Source of the DNA: DUTS01 sp050951605
Lineage (GTDB): Bacteria; Bacillota; Peptococcia; DRI-13; DTU073
NCBI GenBank assembly: GCA_050951605.1
Contig: JBMNJJ010000002.1
Coordinates: 558,001 to 622,000 of the forward strand
Direction of reading: 5' to 3'
DNA: 64,000 nt
Below the pieces are notes generated by a model. The model ran no database searches. It worked only from the letters and a program-made list of their open reading frames with translations, and was not told the origin of the DNA. The position numbers and the translations under genes are program-made. Every line of letters starts with the position of its first letter. Position 1 is the stretch's first letter. Shown piece after piece: positions 1 through 7,868 of the stretch.

Positions 1-2
1 AA

Positions 3-578
3 CCACTGGAAATTATTGAGAATATGGTTGATATGGCGGGAAAAGCCAGAAGAGAAGGACTTTTGGCCTTAGAAAATGAAATTGAAGATACCGAGGATGA
101 GTTTTTAAAAAAGGGAGTTCAACTAATAGTTGATGGTACTGACCCTGATTTAGTACGTAATATTATGGAAACAGATATAATTATGACAGAAGAACGTCAT
201 AAAATAGGGATTGGTATTTTTAGTTCTATGGGTGCTACTGCTCCTGCTTTTGGGATGTTAGGAACATTAATTGGTTTAATTTTGATGTTACGAGATTTAA
301 ATAATCCGGATGCCTTAGGTCCGGGTATGGCTCTAGCTTTAATTACTACATTTTATGGTTCCTTTTTAGCAAATTTAATCTTTAATCCTATTGCTGGAAA
401 GTTGAAATTAAAAAGTGAAGATGAATCTATGATTAAAGAGATTATTATTGAAGGTGTCCTCTCCATTCAAGCTGGTGAAAACCCCCGTATTGTTTCGGAG
501 AAAATGAAGTCTTTCTTGCACCCGGGACAAAAAGAATTATTAGAAGAAAGAAGAAAAAGAGGGTATGCCAATGAATAA
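3..578 (+). CDS. motA: Flagellar stator protein MotA (5' end outside window)
   Basis: Proton- or sodium-conducting stator subunit of the flagellar motor, acting in the cytoplasmic membrane with MotB. The frame is open from base 3, so the N-terminus lies before the window; about 191 of a usual ~260 residues are present. The cytoplasmic loop motif RREGLLALE is visible, followed by the last two membrane segments (around APAFGMLGTLIGL and ALITTFYGSFLANLIF). Those carry the conserved proline and glycine residues next to the ion path. The stop overlaps the motB start. Whether it is a MotA (H+) or MotP (Na+) type cannot be decided from this part. Confidence 0.9.
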   Translation, partial: PLEIIENMVDMAGKARREGLLALENEIEDTEDEFLKKGVQLIVDGTDPDLVRNIMETDIIMTEERHKIGIGIFSSMGATAPAFGMLGTLIGLILMLRDLNNPDALGPGMALALITTFYGSFLANLIFNPIAGKLKLKSEDESMIKEIIIEGVLSIQAGENPRIVSEKMKSFLHPGQKELLEERRKRGYANE

Positions 579-1333
579 CAGGCGTAGAAGAAGAGAAGAA
601 CCCGATGTTGATAAATCTAATGATTGGTTACTTACTTATTCAGATATGGTTACTTTGTGTTTAACTTTTTTTGTTTTACTTTATTCCTTTTCATCAATCG
701 ATACAGTAAAATGGAAGTCTTTGAGTTAATTCTTTGCAGGGAGCTTTAGGTGTTATGTCTGGTAGTGATATTCCTACCACAACTGCAGATGAAAATCAAT
801 TTGATATGAAAAAAATTGATCAAATGAAAGTTGAACAATATTTAATGTATGAAGAAGAAACAAAAAGAATGGAAGAGATTCAGGCTAGACTGAATGAGTA
901 TCTTTCTTCGAACGACCTTGATGAAAATATTTCGACTAGTATGGAAGAGCGGGGAGTGATAATTCGTTTTCAAGATTCCGTTTTATTTCCTAAAAGTAGT
1001 GCCGATTTATATCAGGAATCAACAGTTATTTTATCGGGATTATCGTCTATTTTTAAAGAATTAGGGAATCCCATTAGAATAGAAGGTCATACAGATAATT
1101 TACCTATTAATACGGAACGATTTCCTTCTAATTGGGAATTATCTACAACTAGGGCGACTAATGTTTTAAGATTTTTAATTAAACAAGGGGTGCCAGGAGG
1201 ACAATTGTCTGCTGTAGGATATGGGGAATTTCGTCCTATTATAGCGAATGATTGTGAGGAAAATCGTAAAAAAAATCGGCGTGTAGATATTGTTTTACTT
1301 AGGGAAAGCTTGGTTTTTGGTGAACCAAAATAA
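571..1333 (+). pseudogene. motB: Flagellar stator protein MotB, interrupted by a +1 frameshift
   Basis: MotB anchors the stator to peptidoglycan. Frame 1 starts at ATG 571, overlapping the motA stop. It encodes a basic N-terminus and the single membrane helix with the ion-binding aspartate in TYSDMVTL, then stops at TAA 727-729 after 52 codons. The remainder continues without loss in frame 2 (QGALGVMSG from about 737, then a coiled linker). It ends with the OmpA-like peptidoglycan-binding domain (EGHTDNLPI, SNWELSTTRA, GYGEFRPI) at 1333. Removing one T at 726-727 restores the expected run LSNSLQGALG. It may be a real mutation, a sequencing error or, less likely, recoding. The rest of the protein is well conserved, so decay is recent if real. 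Confidence 0.85.
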
Positions 1334-1347
1334 AAAAAGGAGGCCTA

Positions 1348-1827
1348 ATGATGTCTCTAGAGATTAATGAAAATGAAATTAGTGAAAATGAAGTTACCCC
1401 CCAAAAAATCAATAAAAAACTATTAGCTGTTTTATTAATAGTTTTATTTTTAGTGATGTTGAGTTCCGGTTTCTTTGTTTACAAGCTTGTTTTGGCTAAC
1501 TCTCTTGATGCGGAGAAATCTGTGACGAAAGTTGGTCCTATTTATGAGACTGAGGAATTTGTTGTTAATTTCTCCGGTTCAGTAAATCGTTATATTAAAG
1601 CTCAATTTGCTTTGGAGTTATCTAATAAAAAAGTAAAAAAAGAATTAGAGGAGAAAAAAGCTTTGTTGTATGATGCTGTTATTCTCATTTTATCAGAACA
1701 AAAAGGAGAGGTTTTGTCTTCTAAAGGTAAAGAAGTTTTGAAGAATAGTTTAATTCAGTCTATAAATAAGTTCCTTGATAAAGGGAGCGTAGAAAAAATT
1801 CATTATTTAATTTTTCAATTAACATAA
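1348..1827 (+). CDS. fliL: Flagellar basal body-associated protein FliL
   Basis: FliL is a small bitopic membrane protein that surrounds the stator and supports torque. The 159-residue product has a polar N-terminus, one membrane helix at about residues 24-50 (LLAVLLIVLFLVMLSSGFF) and a periplasmic-side domain with the family pattern GPIYETEEFVVNFSG and a late LIFQLT. An AGGAGG ribosome binding site lies 5-6 bases before two adjacent ATG codons (1348 and 1351), either of which could be used. It sits between motB and fliM, the standard clostridial position. Confidence 0.85.
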   Translation: MMSLEINENEISENEVTPQKINKKLLAVLLIVLFLVMLSSGFFVYKLVLANSLDAEKSVTKVGPIYETEEFVVNFSGSVNRYIKAQFALELSNKKVKKELEEKKALLYDAVILILSEQKGEVLSSKGKEVLKNSLIQSINKFLDKGSVEKIHYLIFQLT

Positions 1828-1874
1828 AAAGTAATAGATGTATTTAAAGATGCCTCTGGGAGGTGAAAACATAA

Positions 1875-2861
1875 ATGGCTGAGATTTTATCTCAAGAAGA
1901 AATTGATGCTTTGCTTTTGGCAGTAGAGTCGGGAGAAATAGATATAGAGTCTGTGAAGGATGTGGAAAGTGGTAAAATAGTTAGAGATTATGACTTTCGT
2001 CGTCCTAATAAATTTTCTAAAGACCAGCTTAATACGATAGAACTTATTTATGAAGACTTTTGTCGGTCTTTAGGTACCCTTTTTTCCGGCTTATTAAGAA
2101 CTAGGGTTGTGGCTAAAGTAGGTTCTGTAGACCAATTTACTTATGATGAGTTTGTTCAAGCTATTCCTAATCCTACTATTTTAAATGTATTTAGTTTTTT
2201 ACCTTTGGAGGGGAAGGGAATTTTAGAAATAAACCCGATTATTGGTTTTAGTATTATTGATCGACTTTTTGGGGGCCCTGGTTTAAGTACGGTTAAAGGT
2301 CGACCTTTAACTGAGATTGAGAAAAATGTTATTGAAAGAATGTCAGAAAAAATTCTAGTACTATTTAAAGATTCGTGGAGTATTTGTTATGAAGTCAATC
2401 CATTTTTAGAAGTTATTGAGATAAACCCTCAGTTTACTCAGGTGGTTTCTCCAACAGAAATGGTTGTGATAATAACCATAAATATAAAAATTGGAGAAGC
2501 TGAAGGGTTGATGAATATTTGTCTTCCTTGTTTGATGCTTGAACCGATAGCTGAAAAATTAAATACAAGATTTTGGTTTGCAGGGGCTTCTGGTACTTCT
2601 GCGAAAAATTATAGTCAATATTTACAGCAGGTAATTGAAAAAACAGAGGTACCGTTTTCCGTTGTTTTAGGGAGAGATAGTATAAAAATAAAAGAAATAT
2701 TAGAACTTCAGACAGGTGATGTAATTCCTTTAGAAAAGAAAAAGGACAGTGATGTGGAGGTATATGTAGGTTCAAAGTTGAAGTTTTATGGGCAAGTGGG
2801 TTGTATAGGTAAAAAACTTGCGATTAAAATTAATAAAGCTTTTCGTGAAGGGAGTGATTAA
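1875..2861 (+). CDS. fliM: Flagellar motor switch protein FliM
   Basis: C-ring protein that receives CheY-P and switches motor direction. The N-terminal CheY-binding peptide is clear (LSQEEIDALL), followed by the CheC-like middle domain (about residues 45-235, with LEGKGILEINP and RLFGGPG) and a C-terminal SpoA/FliN-type domain (about 245-328). Length 328 is normal. The stop codon shares a base with the fliY start (TAATG), implying translational coupling of the two switch proteins. Ribosome binding site GGGAGGTGAA precedes ATG 1875. Confidence 0.95.
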   Translation: MAEILSQEEIDALLLAVESGEIDIESVKDVESGKIVRDYDFRRPNKFSKDQLNTIELIYEDFCRSLGTLFSGLLRTRVVAKVGSVDQFTYDEFVQAIPNPTILNVFSFLPLEGKGILEINPIIGFSIIDRLFGGPGLSTVKGRPLTEIEKNVIERMSEKILVLFKDSWSICYEVNPFLEVIEINPQFTQVVSPTEMVVIITINIKIGEAEGLMNICLPCLMLEPIAEKLNTRFWFAGASGTSAKNYSQYLQQVIEKTEVPFSVVLGRDSIKIKEILELQTGDVIPLEKKKDSDVEVYVGSKLKFYGQVGCIGKKLAIKINKAFREGSD

Positions 2862-3967
2862 TGATGAATAATAATTTATTATCGCAGGAAGAAATCAACG
2901 TGTTATTAAAAGAAACACCGGATGTAACGGCAAATGCAGCTCAAAATGAAGGAACATCTGTTGTAAGTCTTAATGCAATGGAAAAAGATGTTTTAGGAGA
3001 AATCGCTAATATTTCTATGGGTTCTGCTGCTACAGCTTTATCATCATTATTAGGTAAAAAAACATCTATTACTACACCTCGTATTTCTCTTACAACATTA
3101 GATAAAATTCGGCAAGAATTCCCTCAAAATTATTTATCGGTTAATGTTAATTATACCAGTGGTTTGGAAGGATTAAATATTTTAATTATACATAGTCATG
3201 ATGCTAGTGTTTTTGTTGATTTAATGATGGAAGGCGATGGCAGTAATCCTCCTCAAGAGTTAAGTGAGTTACATTTAAGTGTGATTAGTGAAGCGATGGA
3301 GCAGATGATGAATGCTTCAACGATGGCTTTAACTCAAACTCTAAAAAAATCGGTAGAAATGTCTTCCCCTGTTGTTAATCTCGCAACTTTTGCAGAAAAT
3401 AATGTTTTAGCAAAAGAAGGTCAAGATGATGTAGTAAGAATAGCTTTTGATTTAATGGTTGAAGGCTTAGTTGATAGTGAAATGTTGCAAATATTACCTA
3501 TTTCTTTTGCTAAGCAAATGGTTTCTGAGCTTTATAAAACAAATGATGATATATATAATAATCAAGTTTTAGAGAATGGAGAAAAAAACGCCAATTTCTT
3601 ATCTAAAGGATCTGATAATGTTATGGGAACTGTAGCTAAACATGTTGAAGTAACCCCAGCTGAGTTTACTGTGTTTAATGAGCAAACAGAAGTTAAGGAT
3701 AATGTTCCGTCTAATTTAGATTTAATTATGGATATTGGACTACAGTTATCTGTAGAGTTAGGGCGAACCAAGAAGAGAATTAAAGAAATCCTCAAATTAA
3801 CTAAGGGTTCAATTGTTGAATTAGATAAATTGGCAGGAGAACCTGTGGATATTTTAGTTAATGGGAGTCTTTTAGCTAAAGGAGAAGTTGTAGTTATTGA
3901 TGAAAATTTCGGGGTAAGAGTTACGGAGATAGTATCACCAACAGAAAGAATTAAAAATTTAAAATAA
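2861..3967 (+). CDS. fliY: Flagellar motor switch phosphatase FliY (FliN-type C-terminus)
   Basis: Gram-positive switch protein that joins a CheY-P phosphatase of the CheC family to a FliN/SpoA C-ring domain. It starts with a FliM-like CheY-binding peptide (LLSQEEINVLL). Next come two CheC-type active-site helices (EIANISMGSAAT near residue 47, and ISEAMEQMMNAS near 144), a variable linker at about 225-285, and a SpoA domain (LDLIMDIGLQLSVELGRT onward). The length of 368 fits FliY and is much longer than FliN. The start overlaps the fliM stop by one base. Confidence 0.93.
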   Translation: MMNNNLLSQEEINVLLKETPDVTANAAQNEGTSVVSLNAMEKDVLGEIANISMGSAATALSSLLGKKTSITTPRISLTTLDKIRQEFPQNYLSVNVNYTSGLEGLNILIIHSHDASVFVDLMMEGDGSNPPQELSELHLSVISEAMEQMMNASTMALTQTLKKSVEMSSPVVNLATFAENNVLAKEGQDDVVRIAFDLMVEGLVDSEMLQILPISFAKQMVSELYKTNDDIYNNQVLENGEKNANFLSKGSDNVMGTVAKHVEVTPAEFTVFNEQTEVKDNVPSNLDLIMDIGLQLSVELGRTKKRIKEILKLTKGSIVELDKLAGEPVDILVNGSLLAKGEVVVIDENFGVRVTEIVSPTERIKNLK

Positions 3968-4003
3968 GTAGAGAAGACAATTGAATGGAGGGGATATTCA
4001 CTT

Positions 4004-4366
4004 ATGGTTCAAAGTATATTGATAGTTGATGATGCAGCGTTTATGAGGATGATGCTTAAAGAAATCTTAAAAAAGAATGGCTATAATGTGATAGGAGAAG
4101 CTGAGGATGGTACTTCAGCCATAACTAAGTATAAGGAATTAAAGCCTGATTTAGTGACAATGGATATAACCATGCCGGAAATGGATGGCATTACAGCCGT
4201 AAAAGAGATTAAAAAAATTGATAAAGATGCTAGAATCATTATGTGTAGTGCGATGGGGCAACAAGCAATGGTTATTGATGCTATTCAGGCTGGTGCACGA
4301 GATTTTATTGTTAAGCCCTTTCAGCCTGTACGCGTGATGGAAGCGGTGCAAAAAGCATTGGCTTAA
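4004..4366 (+). CDS. cheY: Chemotaxis response regulator CheY
   Basis: Single receiver domain of 120 residues that is phosphorylated by CheA and binds FliM/FliY. The acidic pocket DD at residues 9-10, phospho-acceptor D54 (VTMDITMPEMDG), a conserved small residue in MCSAMG and K104 in FIVKPF are all present. There is no output domain. A GGAGGGGA ribosome binding site is placed upstream of ATG 4004. Its place between fliY and fliO is the usual one in clostridial and Bacillus flagellar operons. Confidence 0.94.
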   Translation: MVQSILIVDDAAFMRMMLKEILKKNGYNVIGEAEDGTSAITKYKELKPDLVTMDITMPEMDGITAVKEIKKIDKDARIIMCSAMGQQAMVIDAIQAGARDFIVKPFQPVRVMEAVQKALA

Positions 4367-4379
4367 TTGAGGAGGAAAG

Positions 4380-4901
4380 ATGTTAGCTACGATATTTTTT
4401 ACTGCAGGAAGTCCTGAAATTGACCCTGTGATGGATTATCCAAGTGTTACTGCTTTATTTTTTCGGGTAATTTTTACTTTAATTTTTATTATTTTTGTAG
4501 CCTACTTAATTTTAAGGATTATTAAGAGACAGCAAAATCTTCAGCAAAATCAAAAAGAGTGGGTTAAAATTCTTGATTATCAAGCACTTGGAGTAAATCA
4601 AGGGTTATATTTGATGGAAATCTATGGTCTTACTTGTATTGTCGCTGTTAGTGAAGGACAGATTAATATTTTAAAAGAAATCGATACTGATACTGAAAGA
4701 TGGGAGCAAGTAAAAAGTAGCCTTCTTGATGCAGAAGATTTGTTTACTAAAGGAATGGGAAGATTATTTACGCGCAAGAAAACTTCTCAAGGTAAAAAAA
4801 GTTTTACTAAAAGTGATTTTCAACAACAATTAGCCGAACAATTTCGAAGACATCAGCATCTCTCTCGTGGTATTTTCCAAGGGAGGGATAAAGATGAATA
4901 G
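4380..4901 (+). CDS. fliO: Flagellar biosynthetic protein FliO/FliZ
   Basis: Assembly factor for the FliP ring of the flagellar export gate. The 173-residue protein has a short outer segment, one membrane helix (about residues 21-43, LFFRVIFTLIFIIFVAYLIL) and a cytoplasmic FliO domain (KILDYQALGVNQGLYLMEI, IVAVSEGQINIL). FliO is poorly conserved, so the assignment rests on topology, the domain pattern and position directly before fliP. A good GAGGAGGAAAG ribosome binding site precedes the ATG. The last codons overlap the fliP start. Confidence 0.82.
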   Translation: MLATIFFTAGSPEIDPVMDYPSVTALFFRVIFTLIFIIFVAYLILRIIKRQQNLQQNQKEWVKILDYQALGVNQGLYLMEIYGLTCIVAVSEGQINILKEIDTDTERWEQVKSSLLDAEDLFTKGMGRLFTRKKTSQGKKSFTKSDFQQQLAEQFRRHQHLSRGIFQGRDKDE

Positions 4902-5664
4902 ATTTTTTAAAAAGAAAATTGTTTTGGTCATTTTACTTAGTGTTTTTATTATACTTTTTTTGTCAGTTGATGTGTTTGCTGCACCTATACCTTTACCTAA
5001 AATAGGGATTGAAGTTGATTCTGCTGATACGCCCCAGGAGGTTGTCCTTTCTTTACAAATCTTAGCCCTTTTAACTATTTTAACACTTGCACCTGCTATT
5101 CTGATTTTGATGACTTCTTTTACGCGGATTATTGTTGTATTTTCTTTTTTGAGAAATGCTTTGGCTACACAACAAATGCCTCCCAATCAAGTTTTAGTTG
5201 GGCTAGCACTTTTTCTAACATTTTTTATTATGGCTCCAGTATGGAGTGAGATCAATCAAAATGCTTTACAACCTTATCTTAATGAAGATATAACTCAAGA
5301 AGTCGCTTATGAAAATGCAGTTACACCTTTGCGCAATTTTATGTTAAAACAAACGAGAGAAAATGATTTGGCTTTATTTGTGAACATGTCTTTATCATCT
5401 AAACCTAATAGTCCGGAAGATATTCCTACTTATGTTGTTGTTCCCGCATTTGCAATTAGTGAATTGAAAACAGCGTTTCAAATAGGCTTTATTATTTATG
5501 TTCCTTTTATTATTATCGATATGGTGGTGGCCAGTACTTTAATGTCTATGGGTATGATGATGTTACCACCGATGATGATTTCTTTGCCGTTTAAGTTATT
5601 ATTATTTATATTAGTAGATGGCTGGAATTTAGTTGTACAGTCTATATTAATGAGTTTTCATTGA
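4894..5664 (+). CDS. fliP: Flagellar export gate protein FliP
   Basis: Core subunit of the type III export gate (five FliP in the FliP5Q4R1 complex). ATG 4894 was chosen because GGGAGGGA lies seven bases upstream and it gives a clean signal peptide (basic MNRFFKKK, a hydrophobic core, then DVFAAP); an earlier in-frame GTG is inside fliO. Family marks include LTLAPAILILMTSFTRI, QQMPPNQVLVGLALFLTFF and MVVASTLMSMGMMMLPP. 256 residues is the usual size. It overlaps fliO by eight bases. Confidence 0.95.
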   Translation: MNRFFKKKIVLVILLSVFIILFLSVDVFAAPIPLPKIGIEVDSADTPQEVVLSLQILALLTILTLAPAILILMTSFTRIIVVFSFLRNALATQQMPPNQVLVGLALFLTFFIMAPVWSEINQNALQPYLNEDITQEVAYENAVTPLRNFMLKQTRENDLALFVNMSLSSKPNSPEDIPTYVVVPAFAISELKTAFQIGFIIYVPFIIIDMVVASTLMSMGMMMLPPMMISLPFKLLLFILVDGWNLVVQSILMSFH

Positions 5665-5696
5665 GTTGCTATATTTCTATAAGGTAGGGAGTTAAT

Positions 5697-5966
5697 ATGA
5701 CGCAGGACTTTGTAATTTATTTAGGGAAAGAAGCAGTATATACAATTTTACTATTATCTGGTCCTTTGTTAGGGGTTAGTTTATTAGTGGGCTTAATCAT
5801 AAGTATTTTTCAGGCTACGACGCAGATTCAAGAGCAAACTTTGACTTTTGTCCCTAAAATAATCATGGTTTTTATTAGTTTAGTTATTTTTGGACCTTGG
5901 ATGTTAAACTTGATTGTTGCTTTTACCACAAATCTTTTTTCTAGTATTCCGCATCTAACGCTTTAG
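5697..5966 (+). CDS. fliQ: Flagellar export gate protein FliQ
   Basis: Small export gate subunit (89 residues) with two membrane hairpin helices separated by the short loop that carries the family motif FQATTQIQEQTLTFVPKI. Length and sequence match FliQ throughout. The gene follows fliP by 32 bases, with ribosome binding site GGTAGGGAG before ATG 5697, and lies in the standard fliP-fliQ-fliR-flhB-flhA order. Confidence 0.95.
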   Translation: MTQDFVIYLGKEAVYTILLLSGPLLGVSLLVGLIISIFQATTQIQEQTLTFVPKIIMVFISLVIFGPWMLNLIVAFTTNLFSSIPHLTL

Positions 5967-5993
5967 GAATATTAATTTTAGGGGTATGTTTTG

Positions 5994-6764
5994 ATGAATG
6001 TATTAGTTAGTTTTTTGACAGAATGGGATAAATTTTTAGTACTTTTAGCTAGATTGACGGGTATTTCTTTTATACCTGTTTTTAATACAAAAAATGTTTC
6101 GGTACAGTGGCGAGTTTTCTTTTTAGTAATCATTACTTTTTTTGCTTGGCTTTTAGGAATGGCAGAAGCAATCCCCGCTAATTGGCAATTACCGGTTTAT
6201 GTTTTAACAATACTTACGGAAGTGCTTACTGGTATAGCGTTAGCTCTTGTGATTCAGTTTTTTTTTGCTGGAGTCCAATTAGCAGGACAGTTGATTGATA
6301 CACAGATGGGTTTTGGGATTATGAATGTCGTGGATCCTTTAAGTGGAACTCAGGCTCCCATTTTAGGAAATTTTAAGTTTGTTTTAGCTATTTTAGTATT
6401 TTTACAAATTGATGCTCATCATCATTTTATAAAAGCACTTTTTGAGAGTTATGAAGTTATACCTATTGGACAGTGTGTTTTTCTTAGTCCACATTTTATA
6501 CAGAGTTATCTTAATTATTTTGGAGATATTTTTATTATTGGTTGTAAACTTAGTCTACCGATAGTGGGTACATTATTAGTAACTGATTTTGTGATGGGGA
6601 TTATGGCTAGAACCGTTCCTCAGATGAATATTTTTATGGTAGGGATGCCCATTAAGATTTTGATAGGTTTTTTTGTACTTCTCGTAACTATCCCTGTTTA
6701 TATTTATTTATTAAATATTTCTTTTGAAAATGTGATTAAACAAATTTATAATTTGTTAAGGTGA
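5994..6764 (+). CDS. fliR: Flagellar export gate protein FliR
   Basis: Single-copy FliR subunit of the export gate, an integral membrane protein with about six hydrophobic segments in 256 residues. The FliR signature QLIDTQMGFGIMNVVDP is clear, as are the late segments ARTVPQMNIFMVGMPIKI. ATG 5994 was preferred over TTG 5991 because of its spacing to AGGGGT. The stop TGA overlaps the flhB GTG start, which suggests coupled translation. In some clostridia fliR is fused to flhB; here they are separate reading frames. Confidence 0.93.
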   Translation: MNVLVSFLTEWDKFLVLLARLTGISFIPVFNTKNVSVQWRVFFLVIITFFAWLLGMAEAIPANWQLPVYVLTILTEVLTGIALALVIQFFFAGVQLAGQLIDTQMGFGIMNVVDPLSGTQAPILGNFKFVLAILVFLQIDAHHHFIKALFESYEVIPIGQCVFLSPHFIQSYLNYFGDIFIIGCKLSLPIVGTLLVTDFVMGIMARTVPQMNIFMVGMPIKILIGFFVLLVTIPVYIYLLNISFENVIKQIYNLLR

Positions 6765-7855
6765 TAGAAATCAATCAAATACAAGATTTTAAAATTAATT
6801 TACAGTTTTTTGCTGGCGAAAAAACTGAAAAAGCGACTCCGCGTCGTAAGCGAGAAGCACGAAGAAAAGGACAGGTCGTTAAAAGTAATGAGGTCATTAC
6901 AGTTTTGCTTCTTACTTTTGTTCTATTGGTTTTAAAGTTTTGGTTACCATATATTTGGCAAGATTTTAGAATTTTTTTTACTCATGTTTTTACATATACA
7001 AAAATAGAGTTCACTATAAATACTGCCGTAATTTTACTTTTAGAAATGATTACAGTTACGGCAAAAATGGCGGCTCCCATTTTATTTATTGCTATGATAG
7101 CGGGTTATACAGCTAATGTATTGCAAATTGGTTTTCTTTTTACGGCAGAACCATTAAAAATAGATCTTAGTAGGTTAAACCCTGTTAAAGGCTTCAAAAG
7201 GATATTTTCTAAGAGGGCTTTAGCTGAGCTAATTAAAACAATTTTGAAAACATGTTTAGTTGGTTTTGTAGCTTTCTATTTTCTTTTTAAACAATTACCT
7301 CGCCTAGCTTTACTTATGAATTTTCCTATTGACATTTCTTTATATACTATTGGGGAAATTACTTTTACAACTAGTTGGCGTATTATAGCTGTTCTTGTTT
7401 TTATTGCGATAGCTGATTATATTTATCAATTTTATGAATATGAAAAATCTTTAAAAATGAGTAAACAGGAAATTAAAGATGAATTTAAAACAGAAGAAGG
7501 CGATCCTTATTTAAAAGCTGAGTTGAAAGCAAGACAGCGTCAATTAGTTTCTCGGCGAATGATGCAGGAAGTCCCTGAAGCTACTGTAGTTATAACCAAC
7601 CCGACTCATTTAGCAATAGCTATAAAATACGAAGATGAAATGGCAGCACCTATTGTTGTGGCTAAAGGTAAAGAATTTATTGCACAGAAAATAAAAGAAA
7701 TTGCATTTGAACATGATATAGTAATTGTAGAGGATAAAAAACTAGCTCATATTCTTTACCGGGAAGTAGAAATTGGTATGCCTATTCCTGTTGAATTATA
7801 TAAAGCGATTGCAGAAGTATTAGCTTATGTTTACAAACTTAAAGGTCGTTTCTAG
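6761..7855 (+). CDS. flhB: Flagellar export switch protein FlhB
   Basis: FlhB sets substrate specificity of the flagellar export apparatus. GTG 6761 overlaps the fliR stop. The N-terminus has the FlhB hallmark AGEKTEKATPRRKREARRKG, followed by four membrane segments (roughly residues 40-60, 85-110, 140-165 and 185-215). The cytoplasmic autocleavage domain carries the NPTH motif (VVITNPTHLAIAIKY). 364 residues is the normal length. The presence of NPTH indicates a functional substrate switch. Confidence 0.95.
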   Translation: MIEINQIQDFKINLQFFAGEKTEKATPRRKREARRKGQVVKSNEVITVLLLTFVLLVLKFWLPYIWQDFRIFFTHVFTYTKIEFTINTAVILLLEMITVTAKMAAPILFIAMIAGYTANVLQIGFLFTAEPLKIDLSRLNPVKGFKRIFSKRALAELIKTILKTCLVGFVAFYFLFKQLPRLALLMNFPIDISLYTIGEITFTTSWRIIAVLVFIAIADYIYQFYEYEKSLKMSKQEIKDEFKTEEGDPYLKAELKARQRQLVSRRMMQEVPEATVVITNPTHLAIAIKYEDEMAAPIVVAKGKEFIAQKIKEIAFEHDIVIVEDKKLAHILYREVEIGMPIPVELYKAIAEVLAYVYKLKGRF

Positions 7856-7868
7856 GAGCGATGTGAAT

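Noticed and set aside
2434..2775. Minus-strand ORF of 113 codons inside fliM
   Set aside because: It lies opposite strongly conserved FliM sequence, has no family resemblance and no credible ribosome binding site. Other antisense ORFs inside core genes were dropped for the same reason.
2861..3967. fliY as an unusual FliM-FliN-CheC fusion
   Set aside because: CheC-like plus SpoA domain with an N-terminal CheY-binding peptide is the normal FliY architecture in Gram-positive bacteria.
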